A DNA stretch of 64,000 nt from Desulfarculales bacterium UBA696 (GTDB taxonomy: Bacteria; Desulfobacterota; Syntrophobacteria; Syntrophobacterales; Syntrophobacteraceae). The position numbers were made by a program, and so were the translations under genes. Under the pieces are notes generated by a model. It was not told the origin of the DNA, made no database searches, and saw only the letters and a program-made list of their open reading frames with translations. The stretch is from the NCBI GenBank assembly GCA_002298995.1, contig DBMO01000007.1, positions 1 through 64,000 on the forward strand. Reading direction: 5' to 3'. Position 1 is the stretch's first letter. The number at the start of each line of letters is the position of its first letter. Positions 27,743-35,916 of the stretch are shown here, in pieces.

Positions 27743-28354
27743 CTACTTTGCGTGGCACTTCAAGCACAGAGCACTTGCAGCGTTGTTGACCCTCAGGAAG
27801 TGGCCATTAACAGGGTCATGAACTGCATGGCAGGAAGAGCACTGCATTTTTCCAGCATACAGCGGGATACCGGTCACAACCAGCGAGGCGCTGGTAGGTG
27901 ATACCAAGCCGCCATCGGCAGTTGCCAGGGCAGCGTCATAGGTAAAGGAAACAGGGTGATCGTTGGACAGGTCGGTTCCAATGAACTTCGTTCCACTGGT
28001 AATGCTGTGAGTCCCTGTCTGCGTTCCGTAAGTGTCAATCGCGACTGTTCCGTCATGGCAGGAAAGGCAAGCCTTCGAATAGCCGTCCGGCTGACCGACA
28101 GTGGCATTCAACGTGGAGCTCGAGTAGGGAGTGAAGGTTGCACTGGTTGAACCATGGTTCCAGAGAGGAGCGATTGTGCTGGCCTGGGTATTGTGAGGCG
28201 CGTGGCAGTATACGCAGATCTGTCCACCCGCACCCCAACTCGTGGCGGTCATATCGTGCAGCGACCCAACAATAGATGCAGCCTGAGCACCAGCAACAAC
28301 AAACGCTCCAAACAGCAGCGCGATTCCGATCAATAAAACTCTTGGGATCTTCAT
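27743..28354 (-). CDS. small secreted tetraheme cytochrome (OmcE-like), array member A
   Basis: The ATG at 28354 has a perfect GGAGGG binding site and gives 203 residues; the frame runs 13 codons further upstream. A signal peptide ends in GAQAA. Four motifs follow: CVYCHAPHN, CLSCHDGTVAID, CSSCHAVHD and C-terminal CLKCHAK, with a conserved SNDHPVSFTYD between the second and third. Length, heme number and pattern resemble OmcE, the Geobacter tetraheme cytochrome that polymerises into extracellular nanowires. This is inferred from the pattern, not from an alignment. It is last in a minus-strand array of related genes and lacks the operator/sigma-54 module seen upstream of C, D and E. Confidence 0.85.
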   Translation of the reverse strand: MKIPRVLLIGIALLFGAFVVAGAQAASIVGSLHDMTATSWGAGGQICVYCHAPHNTQASTIAPLWNHGSTSATFTPYSSSTLNATVGQPDGYSKACLSCHDGTVAIDTYGTQTGTHSITSGTKFIGTDLSNDHPVSFTYDAALATADGGLVSPTSASLVVTGIPLYAGKMQCSSCHAVHDPVNGHFLRVNNAASALCLKCHAK

Positions 28355-28647
28355 TTTAATTGCCCTCCATAAAGAATTTTCATAATTCGACACGACACTA
28401 ACACAATGAGGTTTCCGGTACTTCTCACCTCCTTCCGAACGGTTGGGCTGAACTCTGGAGGCCTCTGTCGAAGCTCACGGACAAATGCCTCGCTTTGGCC
28501 TTTATTCTATAAAACCCCTTGCCTCTCTCAGGTCCGCCCGTTCAAAACTTTATATTTGTTAATCTCCTCCTAACGGTCTCTTGACCTCTCTCGCCGCTTC
28601 TCAGCGGGGTCCCCCCGGCTTCCGGGGCGCCAGGGGTGATGGACGGT
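28355..28647. other. leader region of tetraheme cytochrome A
   Basis: The 290 bases upstream of cytochrome A are non-coding. They contain several short complementary segments (for example GAGGC/GCCTC around 28470-28500), so a structured leader is possible. I looked for a GEMM (c-di-GMP/cGAMP) riboswitch because such elements control cytochromes in Geobacter, but its conserved core was not found. No sigma-54 promoter is apparent. Confidence 0.4.
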
Positions 28648-29040
28648 TCAGTTCAGCAACCCAGGATCACACTCATCGGGTAGACCTCCCCTCACCAACA
28701 CTCTTATTTTGTCTATAAGCTCGGGCTTTTCTATATACCCGTAAGCTCCTCTTTCTCTTGCCATGACGCCTGTTTCCCGGTCCCCGTGCGCCGTTATGAT
28801 GACGACCTTCGCACCGGGGTAAATCTCTTTTACGCGATCCAATACCTCCCAGCCGTCAATGCCGGGCATTACCAGGTCGGTTATGATGAAGTCAAAACCA
28901 ACAATCCTGATGGCCTCCAGCGCCTTCTCCCCATCCCCCACAGCCATCACCTCATACCCATCCTGAGAAAGGGCCTCGGAGAGGGACCAGCGGATCAGGA
29001 ACTCATCATCGGCAATAAGGATCTTTTTGCCCAGAATCAT
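28648..29040 (-). CDS. single-domain response regulator (receiver only)
   Basis: The 130-residue protein is a lone receiver domain. It has the acidic residues DDE at 10-12, phospho-acceptor D53-54 region in FIITDLVMPG, the switch T in VIITAHG and the lysine in IEKP. There is no output domain, so it would act by protein contact or in a phosphorelay. It starts 6 bases after the stop of pentaheme cytochrome B and is probably co-transcribed with it. A regulator embedded in a cytochrome array suggests a link to the nearby kinases, but no partner can be named. Confidence 0.9.
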   Translation of the reverse strand: MILGKKILIADDEFLIRWSLSEALSQDGYEVMAVGDGEKALEAIRIVGFDFIITDLVMPGIDGWEVLDRVKEIYPGAKVVIITAHGDRETGVMARERGAYGYIEKPELIDKIRVLVRGGLPDECDPGLLN

Positions 29041-29046
29041 CAGTTC

Positions 29047-29712
29047 CTACTTTCCATGGCACAGAAGGCAAAGCTGTGACCCGGCCATCGAATACCTGAG
29101 CATCTTTCCGTTGGCCGGATACTTGTTGTGAGGCTCATGGCACGAGCCGCACTCCATGTATATGGTACCGCTCTCGGTATACATCGGCGTATACGTCGCC
29201 CTATAATTGCCATTGGCGAAATCGTAATGGCAGCCAAGGCAGTTGGCATTATCATCCATCGTCTGATGAAGCCACGGAATACTTATGGGGTGATCGTTTG
29301 TAAGAACAGTACCGAGGTTTTGCTTACCCGTAATAAAGTGACTTCCATTCTGGGCGCCAAAGGAGTCTATCGCCACGGTACCGTCATGGCAGGATAGACA
29401 AAGCTTCGACTGATTTCTTGGCTGCTGGGCCGGGTATTGCAGTGTTGCACTGTTGTAGAGGGTGTAGGTCGCCGTGGTCATTTTGTGAGACCAGAGTGGT
29501 ACATTGGTTCCGGTCACGGTCATTCCCCCGTGAGGGGTGTGGCAAAATGCGCAGGAATCATCGCTCCCCCAACCCTTCCCCGAAAAATCATGCTTGCTGC
29601 CCACTATACCAGCCTGTGCCACCGTAACGCCCCCAATCAACAGCAGGATACCTAGAATTGCCATTCCAACAGCTGCCGTGCCTAACGGCCGTATCTTTCG
29701 GCCTCTATCCAT
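29047..29712 (-). CDS. small secreted pentaheme cytochrome, array member B
   Basis: The ATG at 29712 is preferred because the preceding bases GGAGGAGGA form its binding site; the ATG five codons upstream would place that site inside the coding region. This gives 221 residues. A signal peptide ends in VAQA. Five motifs follow: CAFCHTPHG, CLSCHDGTVAID, CLGCH, CGSCHEPHNKY and C-terminal CLLCHGK, with TNDHPIS between motifs two and three. Compared with member A it has one more heme, in the third position. The order of motifs is the same in members C and D. It is co-directional with the single-domain response regulator that follows. Confidence 0.85.
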   Translation of the reverse strand: MDRGRKIRPLGTAAVGMAILGILLLIGGVTVAQAGIVGSKHDFSGKGWGSDDSCAFCHTPHGGMTVTGTNVPLWSHKMTTATYTLYNSATLQYPAQQPRNQSKLCLSCHDGTVAIDSFGAQNGSHFITGKQNLGTVLTNDHPISIPWLHQTMDDNANCLGCHYDFANGNYRATYTPMYTESGTIYMECGSCHEPHNKYPANGKMLRYSMAGSQLCLLCHGK

Positions 29713-29974
29713 GACTTCCTCCTCCATTGGTGATTTTCCTCAGCATCAACTTCAACAAATCAGAATAAGATACGCGGATCTGGAGCAACCTACTTTATCT
29801 TCTTATACATCCCCTCGGCTTTTACCCCAGTTTCTTTTAATCACCTGCGGGACCTATTTTCGAAATTCCCCCGCGAAACACCCAGCGTGAGCCGGGATTA
29901 GGAGGTTAGTTGCAACGACATCTGTTTTCCATGGCAACCAGGACTTAGTGCAAATCCCTTGACTGTACAGATGC

Positions 29975-30643
29975 CTATTTTCCGTGGCACCAAAGACATA
30001 TTGTAGATCCGGCCAGGCTGTTCCGAAGCATCTTCGGATACTGGCTATACTTATTGTGCGGCTCATGGCACGAGCCGCATTCCATGTACATGTTGCCCGG
30101 AGTTCCGTAAAAAACCGGACCCTGGTACACAAAAGCGTGGTGAGAACCGCCGTGGCAACTCGTGCAGTTAGGATTCACCTTGAAGGTGGCATGATTCCAT
30201 TTCATGCTTATCGGGTGATCGTCCGCCAAGTTGGTTCCGATGTTGGCCGAACCGGTCACGAATGCCGCACCGCTCTTATTGCCGAATGAGTCTATCGCCA
30301 CTGTGCCGTCGTGACACGAGAGGCAGAGCTTCGAAGGCCCTCTCGGTTGAAGGGTCTCTTGCTTCATTGTTGAACTGGTATAGGTCGCGTAATTGGCCAC
30401 CGTGCTCATCGTGTGATACCAAAGGGGCTTGATTGATGCCCCTGCATCCTGCTTTGCATTATGCGGGCTATGACAAAATATGCAGATTTCATCAGTACCA
30501 TACCCGCTGCCGGAAAAATCGTGTGCACTGCCGGTTATGGCAGCCTGGGCGGCTGTTGCGGTCACAACAACAAACAAGCCTACCAGGACCAACTTCAAAA
30601 CGGTCGATGTACTAAACTCCCCTCCAATGCGTCTTCTATTCAT
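29975..30643 (-). CDS. small secreted pentaheme cytochrome, array member C
   Basis: The 222-residue protein has a signal peptide (VLKLVLVGLFVVVTATAAQA) and five motifs: CIFCHSPHN, CLSCHDGTVAID, CTSCHGGSHH, CGSCHEPHNKY and CLWCHGK. The family signature DDHPISM and the AITGSAHDFSGSGYGTDE start of the mature protein are shared with B and D. The binding site (GGGTGAGA) is weak. A sigma-54 promoter at 30902-30917 and a paired operator at 30988-31030 lie upstream, leaving a leader of about 250 bases that contains a strong hairpin. Regulation by an NtrC-type activator is therefore likely. Confidence 0.9.
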   Translation of the reverse strand: MNRRRIGGEFSTSTVLKLVLVGLFVVVTATAAQAAITGSAHDFSGSGYGTDEICIFCHSPHNAKQDAGASIKPLWYHTMSTVANYATYTSSTMKQETLQPRGPSKLCLSCHDGTVAIDSFGNKSGAAFVTGSANIGTNLADDHPISMKWNHATFKVNPNCTSCHGGSHHAFVYQGPVFYGTPGNMYMECGSCHEPHNKYSQYPKMLRNSLAGSTICLWCHGK

Positions 30644-30768
30644 GACTTATTCTCACCCATTTACTCGGGGTTAAATGCAACAAACGGTTCGAATCAACTT
30701 TTCACTTATGGAACAGGACTTCTAAAACCCCTCTTACTTATTGCCGCCGCTGTAGGCTTGGGAATCCA

Positions 30769-30793
30769 GATTGCGGTTTCGAAACTCGCAATC
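30769..30793 (-). promoter_or_regulatory. hairpin in the leader of pentaheme cytochrome C
   Basis: GATTGCG-GTTTCGAAAC-T-CGCAATC (plus-strand reading) forms a near-perfect stem: 7 outer pairs, one bulge, then GTTT/AAAC. Flanking TTGGG and CCCAA nearby could extend it. It lies between the sigma-54 promoter and the start codon, so it is in the transcribed leader. Confidence 0.5.
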
Positions 30794-30901
30794 CCAATTT
30801 TTGAAAGACCTAAGTTGAAGTTCTCACTAATGATCTTCCCGTCAGCCGGGCGTCCGTGAGTATCCACCCAGCCATACGGCCTCTTTTCACGCTAATTGAA
30901 A

Positions 30902-30917
30902 TGCAATCTTCATGCCC
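30902..30917 (-). promoter_or_regulatory. sigma-54 promoter of pentaheme cytochrome C
   Basis: Minus-strand reading GGGCATGAAGATTGCA: GG at -24 and TTGCA at -12 with exact 10-base spacing between GG and GC. Transcription should begin near 30890, about 250 bases before the start codon. Confidence 0.75.
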
Positions 30918-30987
30918 CCCTTGCTATCGAGATAAACATGCGATTAAAAACAACAATTTCAGTCTGCCCTTATCAGCCATACGCTCT

Positions 30988-31030
30988 TTGGGTGAAATGG
31001 CATAAGTCCTAGGGTGAAATGACCCAATTC
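30988..31030 (-). promoter_or_regulatory. paired operator (UAS) upstream of cytochrome C
   Basis: Two GGGTGAAATG copies begin at 30990 and 31012, 22 bases apart (two helical turns). The distal one is the palindrome GGGTgaaatgACCC. The proximal copy starts 73 bases upstream of the -24 box. The same arrangement occurs at 32486 and 33306. This is the classic form of an enhancer for a sigma-54 activator. Confidence 0.7.
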
Positions 31031-31397
31031 CCCCAGCCGTCTCGGGACGGCTGACGTCGGCACACTTTCCCATCGATCAACAGGCTGTTCTCGCTTGAAT
31101 GTGGAAAAATCACGTTTACCAAGGCAAACTTTTGTGGTTGCCGGCGGCGCAATGTGCGCCGCCGGACAACCAAGGTCTTCGTGTAAAGCCGCACTTACCA
31201 CCATTTTCAGTAGCATGCAAGGCAATATTGTGTTCCGAAAACCACTCCGAGGCACCCGTGAGGCTTGCCTTGTTGTTGCCATGCGGCCTGGATGCGATGA
31301 AGGCCGCACGCAACAAAAATTTGCAAGTCGCCACGGTAAAGAGGGAGTGACTCAACCAATCTTTTCAGTTTTGCCCCCCCTGGCACACGCTTATGCC
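31031..31397. other. spacer between cytochromes D and C, no gene seen
   Basis: About 370 bases past the stop of cytochrome D. Open frames on both strands lack binding sites and motifs. GGCGGCGCA-ATG-TGCGCCGCC near 31143-31163 is a perfect hairpin that may terminate the cytochrome D transcript. Confidence 0.5.
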
Positions 31398-32111
31398 CTA
31401 CTTGTTATGGCACACGAGACAAATTACCGACCCGTCAATCGGTTTCCGGAGAAACTTCGGGTTTGCGGCAAACTTGTTGTGCGGCTCATGGCACGACCCG
31501 CACTCGATGGTCATGGCCCCAACCGAACCGTAGAAAAGCACTGATCCATTGAGATGACCCGCGTCGTGAGCGGTGGTGTGGCAGTTATCGCACCTGCTGC
31601 CAGGACCGGTAGCATCCCAGTCGTAGCCGGCGCCGCCATGGCTGGTGGACCCGGCATTGGCAAAGTGCCTGAAGCGTATGCTTATCGGATGGTCATTGGC
31701 AAGGCTGTTGCCGGCGCCAACCTGGGGAGTGCCGGTTACGAAATTGGTGCCGGTGTTGCCGCCGAAAGAGTCTATCGCCACACTGCCGTCATGGCAGGAA
31801 AGGCAAAGCTTCGACGGTCCATTCGGCTGCGTCTGCGATGAACCCTCCTTCAATGAATAGCTGGAGTACAGGGTGTATACCGCTGAACTCAGTGTGTGAT
31901 TCCACAGGGGCTTGACCGATGCGCCGGAATCTTGCAACGCATTGTGCGGACTATGGCAGAATACACAAATTTCATCCGTGCCCCAGCCTTTTCCAGAAAA
32001 ATCGTGTTTTGTGCCGGTGATGCTCGCCCCGGCCGGCAACGCGGCCCAGAGTATAGTCAACATCAAACCGGTAACAACTGCCGTTAAAATCAACCCTTTA
32101 CTGCTTCTCAT
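31398..32111 (-). CDS. small secreted pentaheme cytochrome, array member D
   Basis: The 237-residue protein has a signal peptide (LILTAVVTGLMLTILWAALPAGA) and five motifs: CVFCHSPHN, CLSCHDGSVAID, CDNCHTTAHD, CGSCHEPHNKF and CLVCHNK. It has a longer insert (AGSTSHGGAGYDWDATGPGS) before the third heme than B or C. The binding site is GAGGGAG, 6 bases before the ATG, in a leader end almost identical to that of the decayed copy E. A sigma-54 promoter at 32399-32414 and a paired operator at 32486-32528 lie upstream. Confidence 0.9.
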   Translation of the reverse strand: MRSSKGLILTAVVTGLMLTILWAALPAGASITGTKHDFSGKGWGTDEICVFCHSPHNALQDSGASVKPLWNHTLSSAVYTLYSSYSLKEGSSQTQPNGPSKLCLSCHDGSVAIDSFGGNTGTNFVTGTPQVGAGNSLANDHPISIRFRHFANAGSTSHGGAGYDWDATGPGSRCDNCHTTAHDAGHLNGSVLFYGSVGAMTIECGSCHEPHNKFAANPKFLRKPIDGSVICLVCHNK

Positions 32112-32398
32112 TAGCTACTCCCTCAAAATTTTTTACCCTGACCAAACAAAACTCTAATCCTCACACGAACAGTAATTTTATATGAGCATTGGGTCTTACC
32201 CGTAACCGCGCAATTTTCATTCAACTCGAGCTGGTGTAACAGGCAATTCAATCTGACAAAATCGCTGCTGAACTGCCCCGAGAGGGAACTCCAGTTTGAA
32301 ACAGGTGCTGAAAATTGCCGCTAAAAGACCCAAGATGGCCGAATTGAAGGTCCTGCCGGCCCGCAGGGCTAAAACTACTCTCCATCGCCGTTATATTG

Positions 32399-32414
32399 TG
32401 CAATACCGATGCCA
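32399..32414 (-). promoter_or_regulatory. sigma-54 promoter of pentaheme cytochrome D
   Basis: Minus-strand reading TGGCATCGGTATTGCA, close to the consensus TGGCAC-N5-TTGCA with exact spacing. It predicts a start near 32388 and a leader of about 277 bases. Confidence 0.85.
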
Positions 32415-32485
32415 GTAGCGCCTCTTCTTTAACTCTCTGTATTCTCTGCGTATTCTTCTTACCTGCTAATGTGTCGCTTCCGATA

Positions 32486-32528
32486 TTGGGTGACATGCCG
32501 CACCGCCTTGGGTGAAATGACCCAGTTC
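32486..32528 (-). promoter_or_regulatory. paired operator (UAS) upstream of cytochrome D
   Basis: GGGTGACATG at 32488 and GGGTGAAATG at 32510 are spaced 22 bases. The distal site is the perfect palindrome TGGGT-GAAATG-ACCCA. The proximal copy starts 74 bases upstream of the -24 box. Confidence 0.75.
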
Positions 32529-32539
32529 CGGCGCGCGCA

Positions 32540-32929
32540 GGTGTCATTTGCCCGCTTCGATCCATCACCTCTTACCTGACTGTTGGCCGAAAGATTCAAC
32601 CGCCGCGCTGCCGCCGTTATGGCAGGAAAGGCAAAGCCTGGACAGTCCGCTGGCTGTTTGGGCGTCTCCTTCAAAGATGGACTCGAGTACAAAGTGTGAG
32701 CTTGACTGCTCATTGCGTAATCACACAGCGGCGTAAGGCTTAACCGGAAATCCTCTTTTGCATTGTGGGGGCCGTCTGTTACTTCTTGGCCCAATGCAAG
32801 CCAGGGTCGCCATCACCGACACCAAGCGAGACGTTTCCGGTTAAGGCCGCGGCACTGATGAGATCACTATTTTCGGTCCGGCATGGGACAGGCTGCAATT
32901 GCCGACAGAACATACCCCTCGCTTCTCAT
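32540..32929 (-). pseudogene. decayed pentaheme cytochrome, array member E
   Basis: The ATG at 32929 and its leader (TTTGAGGGAGTAGCT then ATGAGAAGC) match those of cytochrome D almost exactly, but the frame meets stops after about 20 codons. Further on, GPHNAKEDFRLSLTPL and SSQAHTLYSSPSLKE correspond to the CHSPHNALQDSG and SSAVYTLYSSYSLKE region of D. After another frame change, LSRLCLSCHNGGSAAVESFG matches the second heme motif. The last three heme motifs are gone. Its sigma-54 promoter and operator at 33219 and 33306 remain intact, so decay is recent or the leader is kept. Confidence 0.8.
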
Positions 32930-33218
32930 CAGCTACTCCCTCAAAGGTTTTTTCCCTTGAACAGGTATGGCTCATAGCTCAGACAGCGGCAAACAGCCAT
33001 GTGAGCATAGTGTCCGATCGCCGACGGCACGATCTGGCTCCGATGAAGTGAATTAAGATTTGGCGAAATCGAAATGGAAAATGATTTTGAATGCAGCGAG
33101 AAGGAATTCCAGCAACAGCAGTGAGCTAGAGAAATAGCGGTCTAAAGGGACCCTAATTAGCCGAATTGATGGCCCCACGGTGCCGCCGGCTAAACTTTTC
33201 TCCTTTGCCGCAGTCAGC

Positions 33219-33234
33219 TGCAACCTTAATGCCA
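33219..33234 (-). promoter_or_regulatory. sigma-54 promoter of decayed cytochrome E
   Basis: Minus-strand reading TGGCATTAAGGTTGCA, with exact -24/-12 spacing. It lies 285 bases upstream of the former start codon, as in cytochrome D. Confidence 0.8.
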
Positions 33235-33305
33235 GCATCTCTCCTCCGCTAATAGTGCGATTTATCTAACTATTGTTTTCGCCTAATCCTGAGTGCCATA
33301 AGATT

Positions 33306-33348
33306 TTGGGTGTCATGACACACCATTCCGGGTGAAATGGCCCAATTC
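33306..33348 (-). promoter_or_regulatory. paired operator (UAS) upstream of decayed cytochrome E
   Basis: GGGTGTCATGACACACC at 33308 (a palindrome, GTGTCATGACAC) and GGGTGAAATGGCCC at 33330 are spaced 22 bases. The proximal copy starts 74 bases upstream of the -24 box. Confidence 0.7.
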
Positions 33349-33953
33349 ACCAAAAAAGCCGTTTTTTTTACCGCTCAGTCCTGATTTTCTAACCTGAAGA
33401 ATCTTCCGGAAATCCAGCCAAAATTAAGGCTCCGAGGTCATGTGAAATAGAGAACAAATCCGAGCGAAGGAGGAGTCTTTGTTCCTGACAAATGCGCAAG
33501 CCGCTTTTAAACACCCGGATTTACGCCTTTTTTTTCACTTTCCGTTCTTATGTCTTGTTGCCGGAGTTATCTGCTAGTGGATAAGCCGCCCCTGACTGGA
33601 TAACCACTATCAAACCATAAATCCGCTCTTCTGACAAGCACAACCTCGCCGATAATCATGCGCCCTTAAATCTTTTTCTCGAATTGCTTGGCGATATTGG
33701 ACTTAAAGGGGGTGAGTTGTGGATCGAGGTCGAAATCAAATGGACGGGAGTGGCGAGGCTCCTTGCCCTGATGCGAAATCAAAGTAAAATTAATAGAGTA
33801 TGGAAGAAAGCTTCCCTCCACAAGTCTATAGACCGGAAGAGGCGTGGGCAACGGCCCATCATGAGAGATCAAGAGGTTTTTGGTACGGAGAAACGGGAGG
33901 CGCTTAGGAATTAACGCTACGGGAACAACCGGGGTTGGGCTAGGCAAAACCCC
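33349..33953. other. intergenic stretch, no supported gene
   Basis: About 600 bases. A minus-strand TTG-started frame at 33666-33947 follows the PilZ gene closely but has a poor start and no motifs; the overlapping plus-strand frame at 33684-33914 is equally unsupported. Confidence 0.45.
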
Positions 33954-34328
33954 TTAATGCAGCACCGGTTCCACACTGATCGCTTGTGAAGAGTTGCCTT
34001 CGATAAAGGATGCGAGCAGGGAAATCTGGTCATCTGACAGATCTTTGAATTCAAAACCGGATCGATATCCCTTTTCGAGCTTTTGCCTGTAGATGAATCT
34101 GGCGGGGAATTTGAGATCGGAAATTTTGGATTCGCCATGCCCGAGCAAAACAAGCTCGGCTTTGTCTGGATCGGCCGCCATCTCATCGGTATGCATGAGC
34201 GCCAGCCCGCCCTGTGATATGTCCAGCACAGGCCCGATGGTAAGCTTTAGCTTTCCCGGAACGGAAAGGGCCGCAAGCGTTCCGACCTTGACCTTGTAGC
34301 GGACGTACCTTCTGGTTTCGAACTGCAC
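33954..34328 (-). CDS. PilZ-domain protein 1 (c-di-GMP receptor)
   Basis: The 124-residue protein is a lone PilZ domain. R6-R7-YVR10 (RxxxR-type motif) at the N-terminus and DISQGGLAL near residues 38-46 (D/NxSxxG motif) are the two c-di-GMP contact motifs, and both are intact. The start is GTG with a GGAGGG site 9 bases upstream. Such single-domain PilZ proteins act as adaptors that respond to c-di-GMP. A second PilZ gene lies about 110 bases upstream on the same strand. Confidence 0.85.
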   Translation of the reverse strand: MQFETRRYVRYKVKVGTLAALSVPGKLKLTIGPVLDISQGGLALMHTDEMAADPDKAELVLLGHGESKISDLKFPARFIYRQKLEKGYRSGFEFKDLSDDQISLLASFIEGNSSQAISVEPVLH

Positions 34329-34440
34329 TGGCGGATTCCCTCCAAAGCGTTAGACTCTTTATTACCATTCCCAGGCTCCCCCGTCCATATTTTGATGCTG
34401 GGCTGGGAAGCGATTTCAGTCCGGAACACCGGCGTCTATT

Positions 34441-34833
34441 CTAGCTGTTGGTTTCATCAAACGAAAAATTCCCTATAAACTCATGCAGCATGGTGCTCTG
34501 CCTGAACGATATATTGTAGAGCTCAACTCCGCACAGCAAGGCGTCTAACTGCGTCGGTGCACTTGTGGACCTTTTCTGGACGTGCACGATTTTGCAGTCC
34601 ATCCGGTCGAGGTGGATGAATTTTTCATTGCTGCCGAAGATCTTTATGCTGTAGAAATTGGGACTAAGCTCGGCTGTGGAAAGATACCTCACGCAAAGTC
34701 CGCCCAAGCTGATATCGACAATGTTTCCAAGGACCAAAAGTTCATTCCCCCTCAGGAAAACGGCGAATGCGCCTTCTTTTCCTTTTAGCCTCTTGTATCT
34801 TCTTCGTTCTTCGACCATGAGGGGACATTTCAA
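34441..34833 (-). CDS. PilZ-domain protein 2 (c-di-GMP receptor)
   Basis: The 130-residue protein has an RRRYKRL motif at residues 10-16 and VDISLGGLCVRY near residues 39-50, the c-di-GMP-binding motifs of PilZ. The rest is a beta-barrel-like pattern with a short C-terminal helix. The first codon is TTG at 34833; an ATG five codons later (34818) is the alternative, and neither has a strong binding site. It is distinct in sequence from PilZ protein 1. Confidence 0.8.
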   Translation of the reverse strand: MKCPLMVEERRRYKRLKGKEGAFAVFLRGNELLVLGNIVDISLGGLCVRYLSTAELSPNFYSIKIFGSNEKFIHLDRMDCKIVHVQKRSTSAPTQLDALLCGVELYNISFRQSTMLHEFIGNFSFDETNS

Positions 34834-35112
34834 AAGAGTAGGTTCCAGTGCGAATTCTTGATGTTTGGTCGCATTATGGACAACTTATAATCAACGCTAT
34901 AGATTTGCACAAGGGTCTTCTCTATAATGTTTCCTCCCTGAAGTCCTCCCTCTCCACCTCTCAAGGAGGGACAGCCAAGTGGGACGGAGGATAGATTTTG
35001 GCACTTTTAGTGCATCGCGGTTCCTGGTCATCTTGCCTGCTACCGGCTGCTTTTGAAGCCTGTATAGCAAACCTCTTAAAATACAAACAATATTTCCTGG
35101 AGTGGGATTATT

Positions 35113-35916
35113 GTGAGCATAATATCACTGGATGAGTCGGAATTAATTGCCGCCCTGGCACTGCTTTTTTCGACCGATAAGGGCGAATGCGGGACACTTC
35201 TCGGGTCCATCGGGGAGCCGGACCTGAGGAAAGCGTACCGCCGAAAGGCCCTTCAGACACACCCCGACCTGTTCATGTCCCGCGGAGAAGAATGCCGCAA
35301 GATGTGTTCCGAACGATTCATAGCGGTAAACAACGCCTACGAGACATTGAGCGGCTATCTTAAATCAAAGGACGCTATCAGAGTCGGCAAGCCCGCGCGC
35401 GATTACGGACAATCAGCCGGAAGCTCCGCCGGCTATGCCCGGAAAGCCCATGCACGCCCGGACCATTCCAGCGAAAAATCCGGCGCGCACAGCTTCCATG
35501 GCTTCGCTACATCACCTTTTTGGGGAAGAGACGTGCCAAGAAGGCCCCTCCGGTTCGCCGAATTTTTGTATTACTCCGGCGTAATCCCCTGGAGAGTGTG
35601 GATTAGGGCGCTGGTGTGGCAGGGCACTCACCGCCCCCGAATAGGCGAAATCGCAAAAAAATGGCGTTGGGTGACCGAGGTGCAGATAGAGGACCTGCTC
35701 AGAGAGAGGCGTCCGGGCGAATTGCTTGGCGCATTGTTTCTCAATAATAAAATCGTTAATCCATTCCAGTTGAATGTTTTGCTCAGGCGCCAAAAAAATC
35801 TCCAAAGGCCTATCGGAGAATATTTCGTCAAGCAAGGAGTGCTCAAGAAGGGAAATCTCAACACCCTTTTGACGCGCCAGCTGAATCACAATCTCAGATA
35901 CAATCCACGGGATTGA
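35113..35916 (+). CDS. J-domain protein with four MshEN-like repeats
   Basis: The 267-residue protein starts with GTG (GGAGTGGG site). Residues 30-85 form a J domain: LRKAYRRKALQTHPD with the H50-P51-D52 triad that stimulates DnaK-type ATPases. After a polar linker (90-140) come four units of 24 residues at about 147-170, 176-199, 204-227 and 233-256. They follow the MshEN pattern RLGxxLVxxGLLxxxxLxxxLxxQ; the last reads PIGEYFVKQGVLKKGNLNTL. MshEN motifs bind c-di-GMP in type IV pilus and type II secretion ATPases. Here some key positions are changed, so binding is uncertain. The two PilZ genes nearby strengthen a c-di-GMP theme. Confidence 0.8.
   Translation: MSIISLDESELIAALALLFSTDKGECGTLLGSIGEPDLRKAYRRKALQTHPDLFMSRGEECRKMCSERFIAVNNAYETLSGYLKSKDAIRVGKPARDYGQSAGSSAGYARKAHARPDHSSEKSGAHSFHGFATSPFWGRDVPRRPLRFAEFLYYSGVIPWRVWIRALVWQGTHRPRIGEIAKKWRWVTEVQIEDLLRERRPGELLGALFLNNKIVNPFQLNVLLRRQKNLQRPIGEYFVKQGVLKKGNLNTLLTRQLNHNLRYNPRD

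Noticed and set aside
28355..28560. GEMM (c-di-GMP or cGAMP) riboswitch upstream of tetraheme cytochrome A
   Set aside because: Expected from Geobacter precedent, but the conserved GCAAACC and CGCAAAGCC-type segments are absent.
33666..33947. 93-codon minus-strand frame just downstream of PilZ protein 1
   Set aside because: TTG start only 3 bases from a G-run, no motif, and an overlapping frame of similar length on the other strand.
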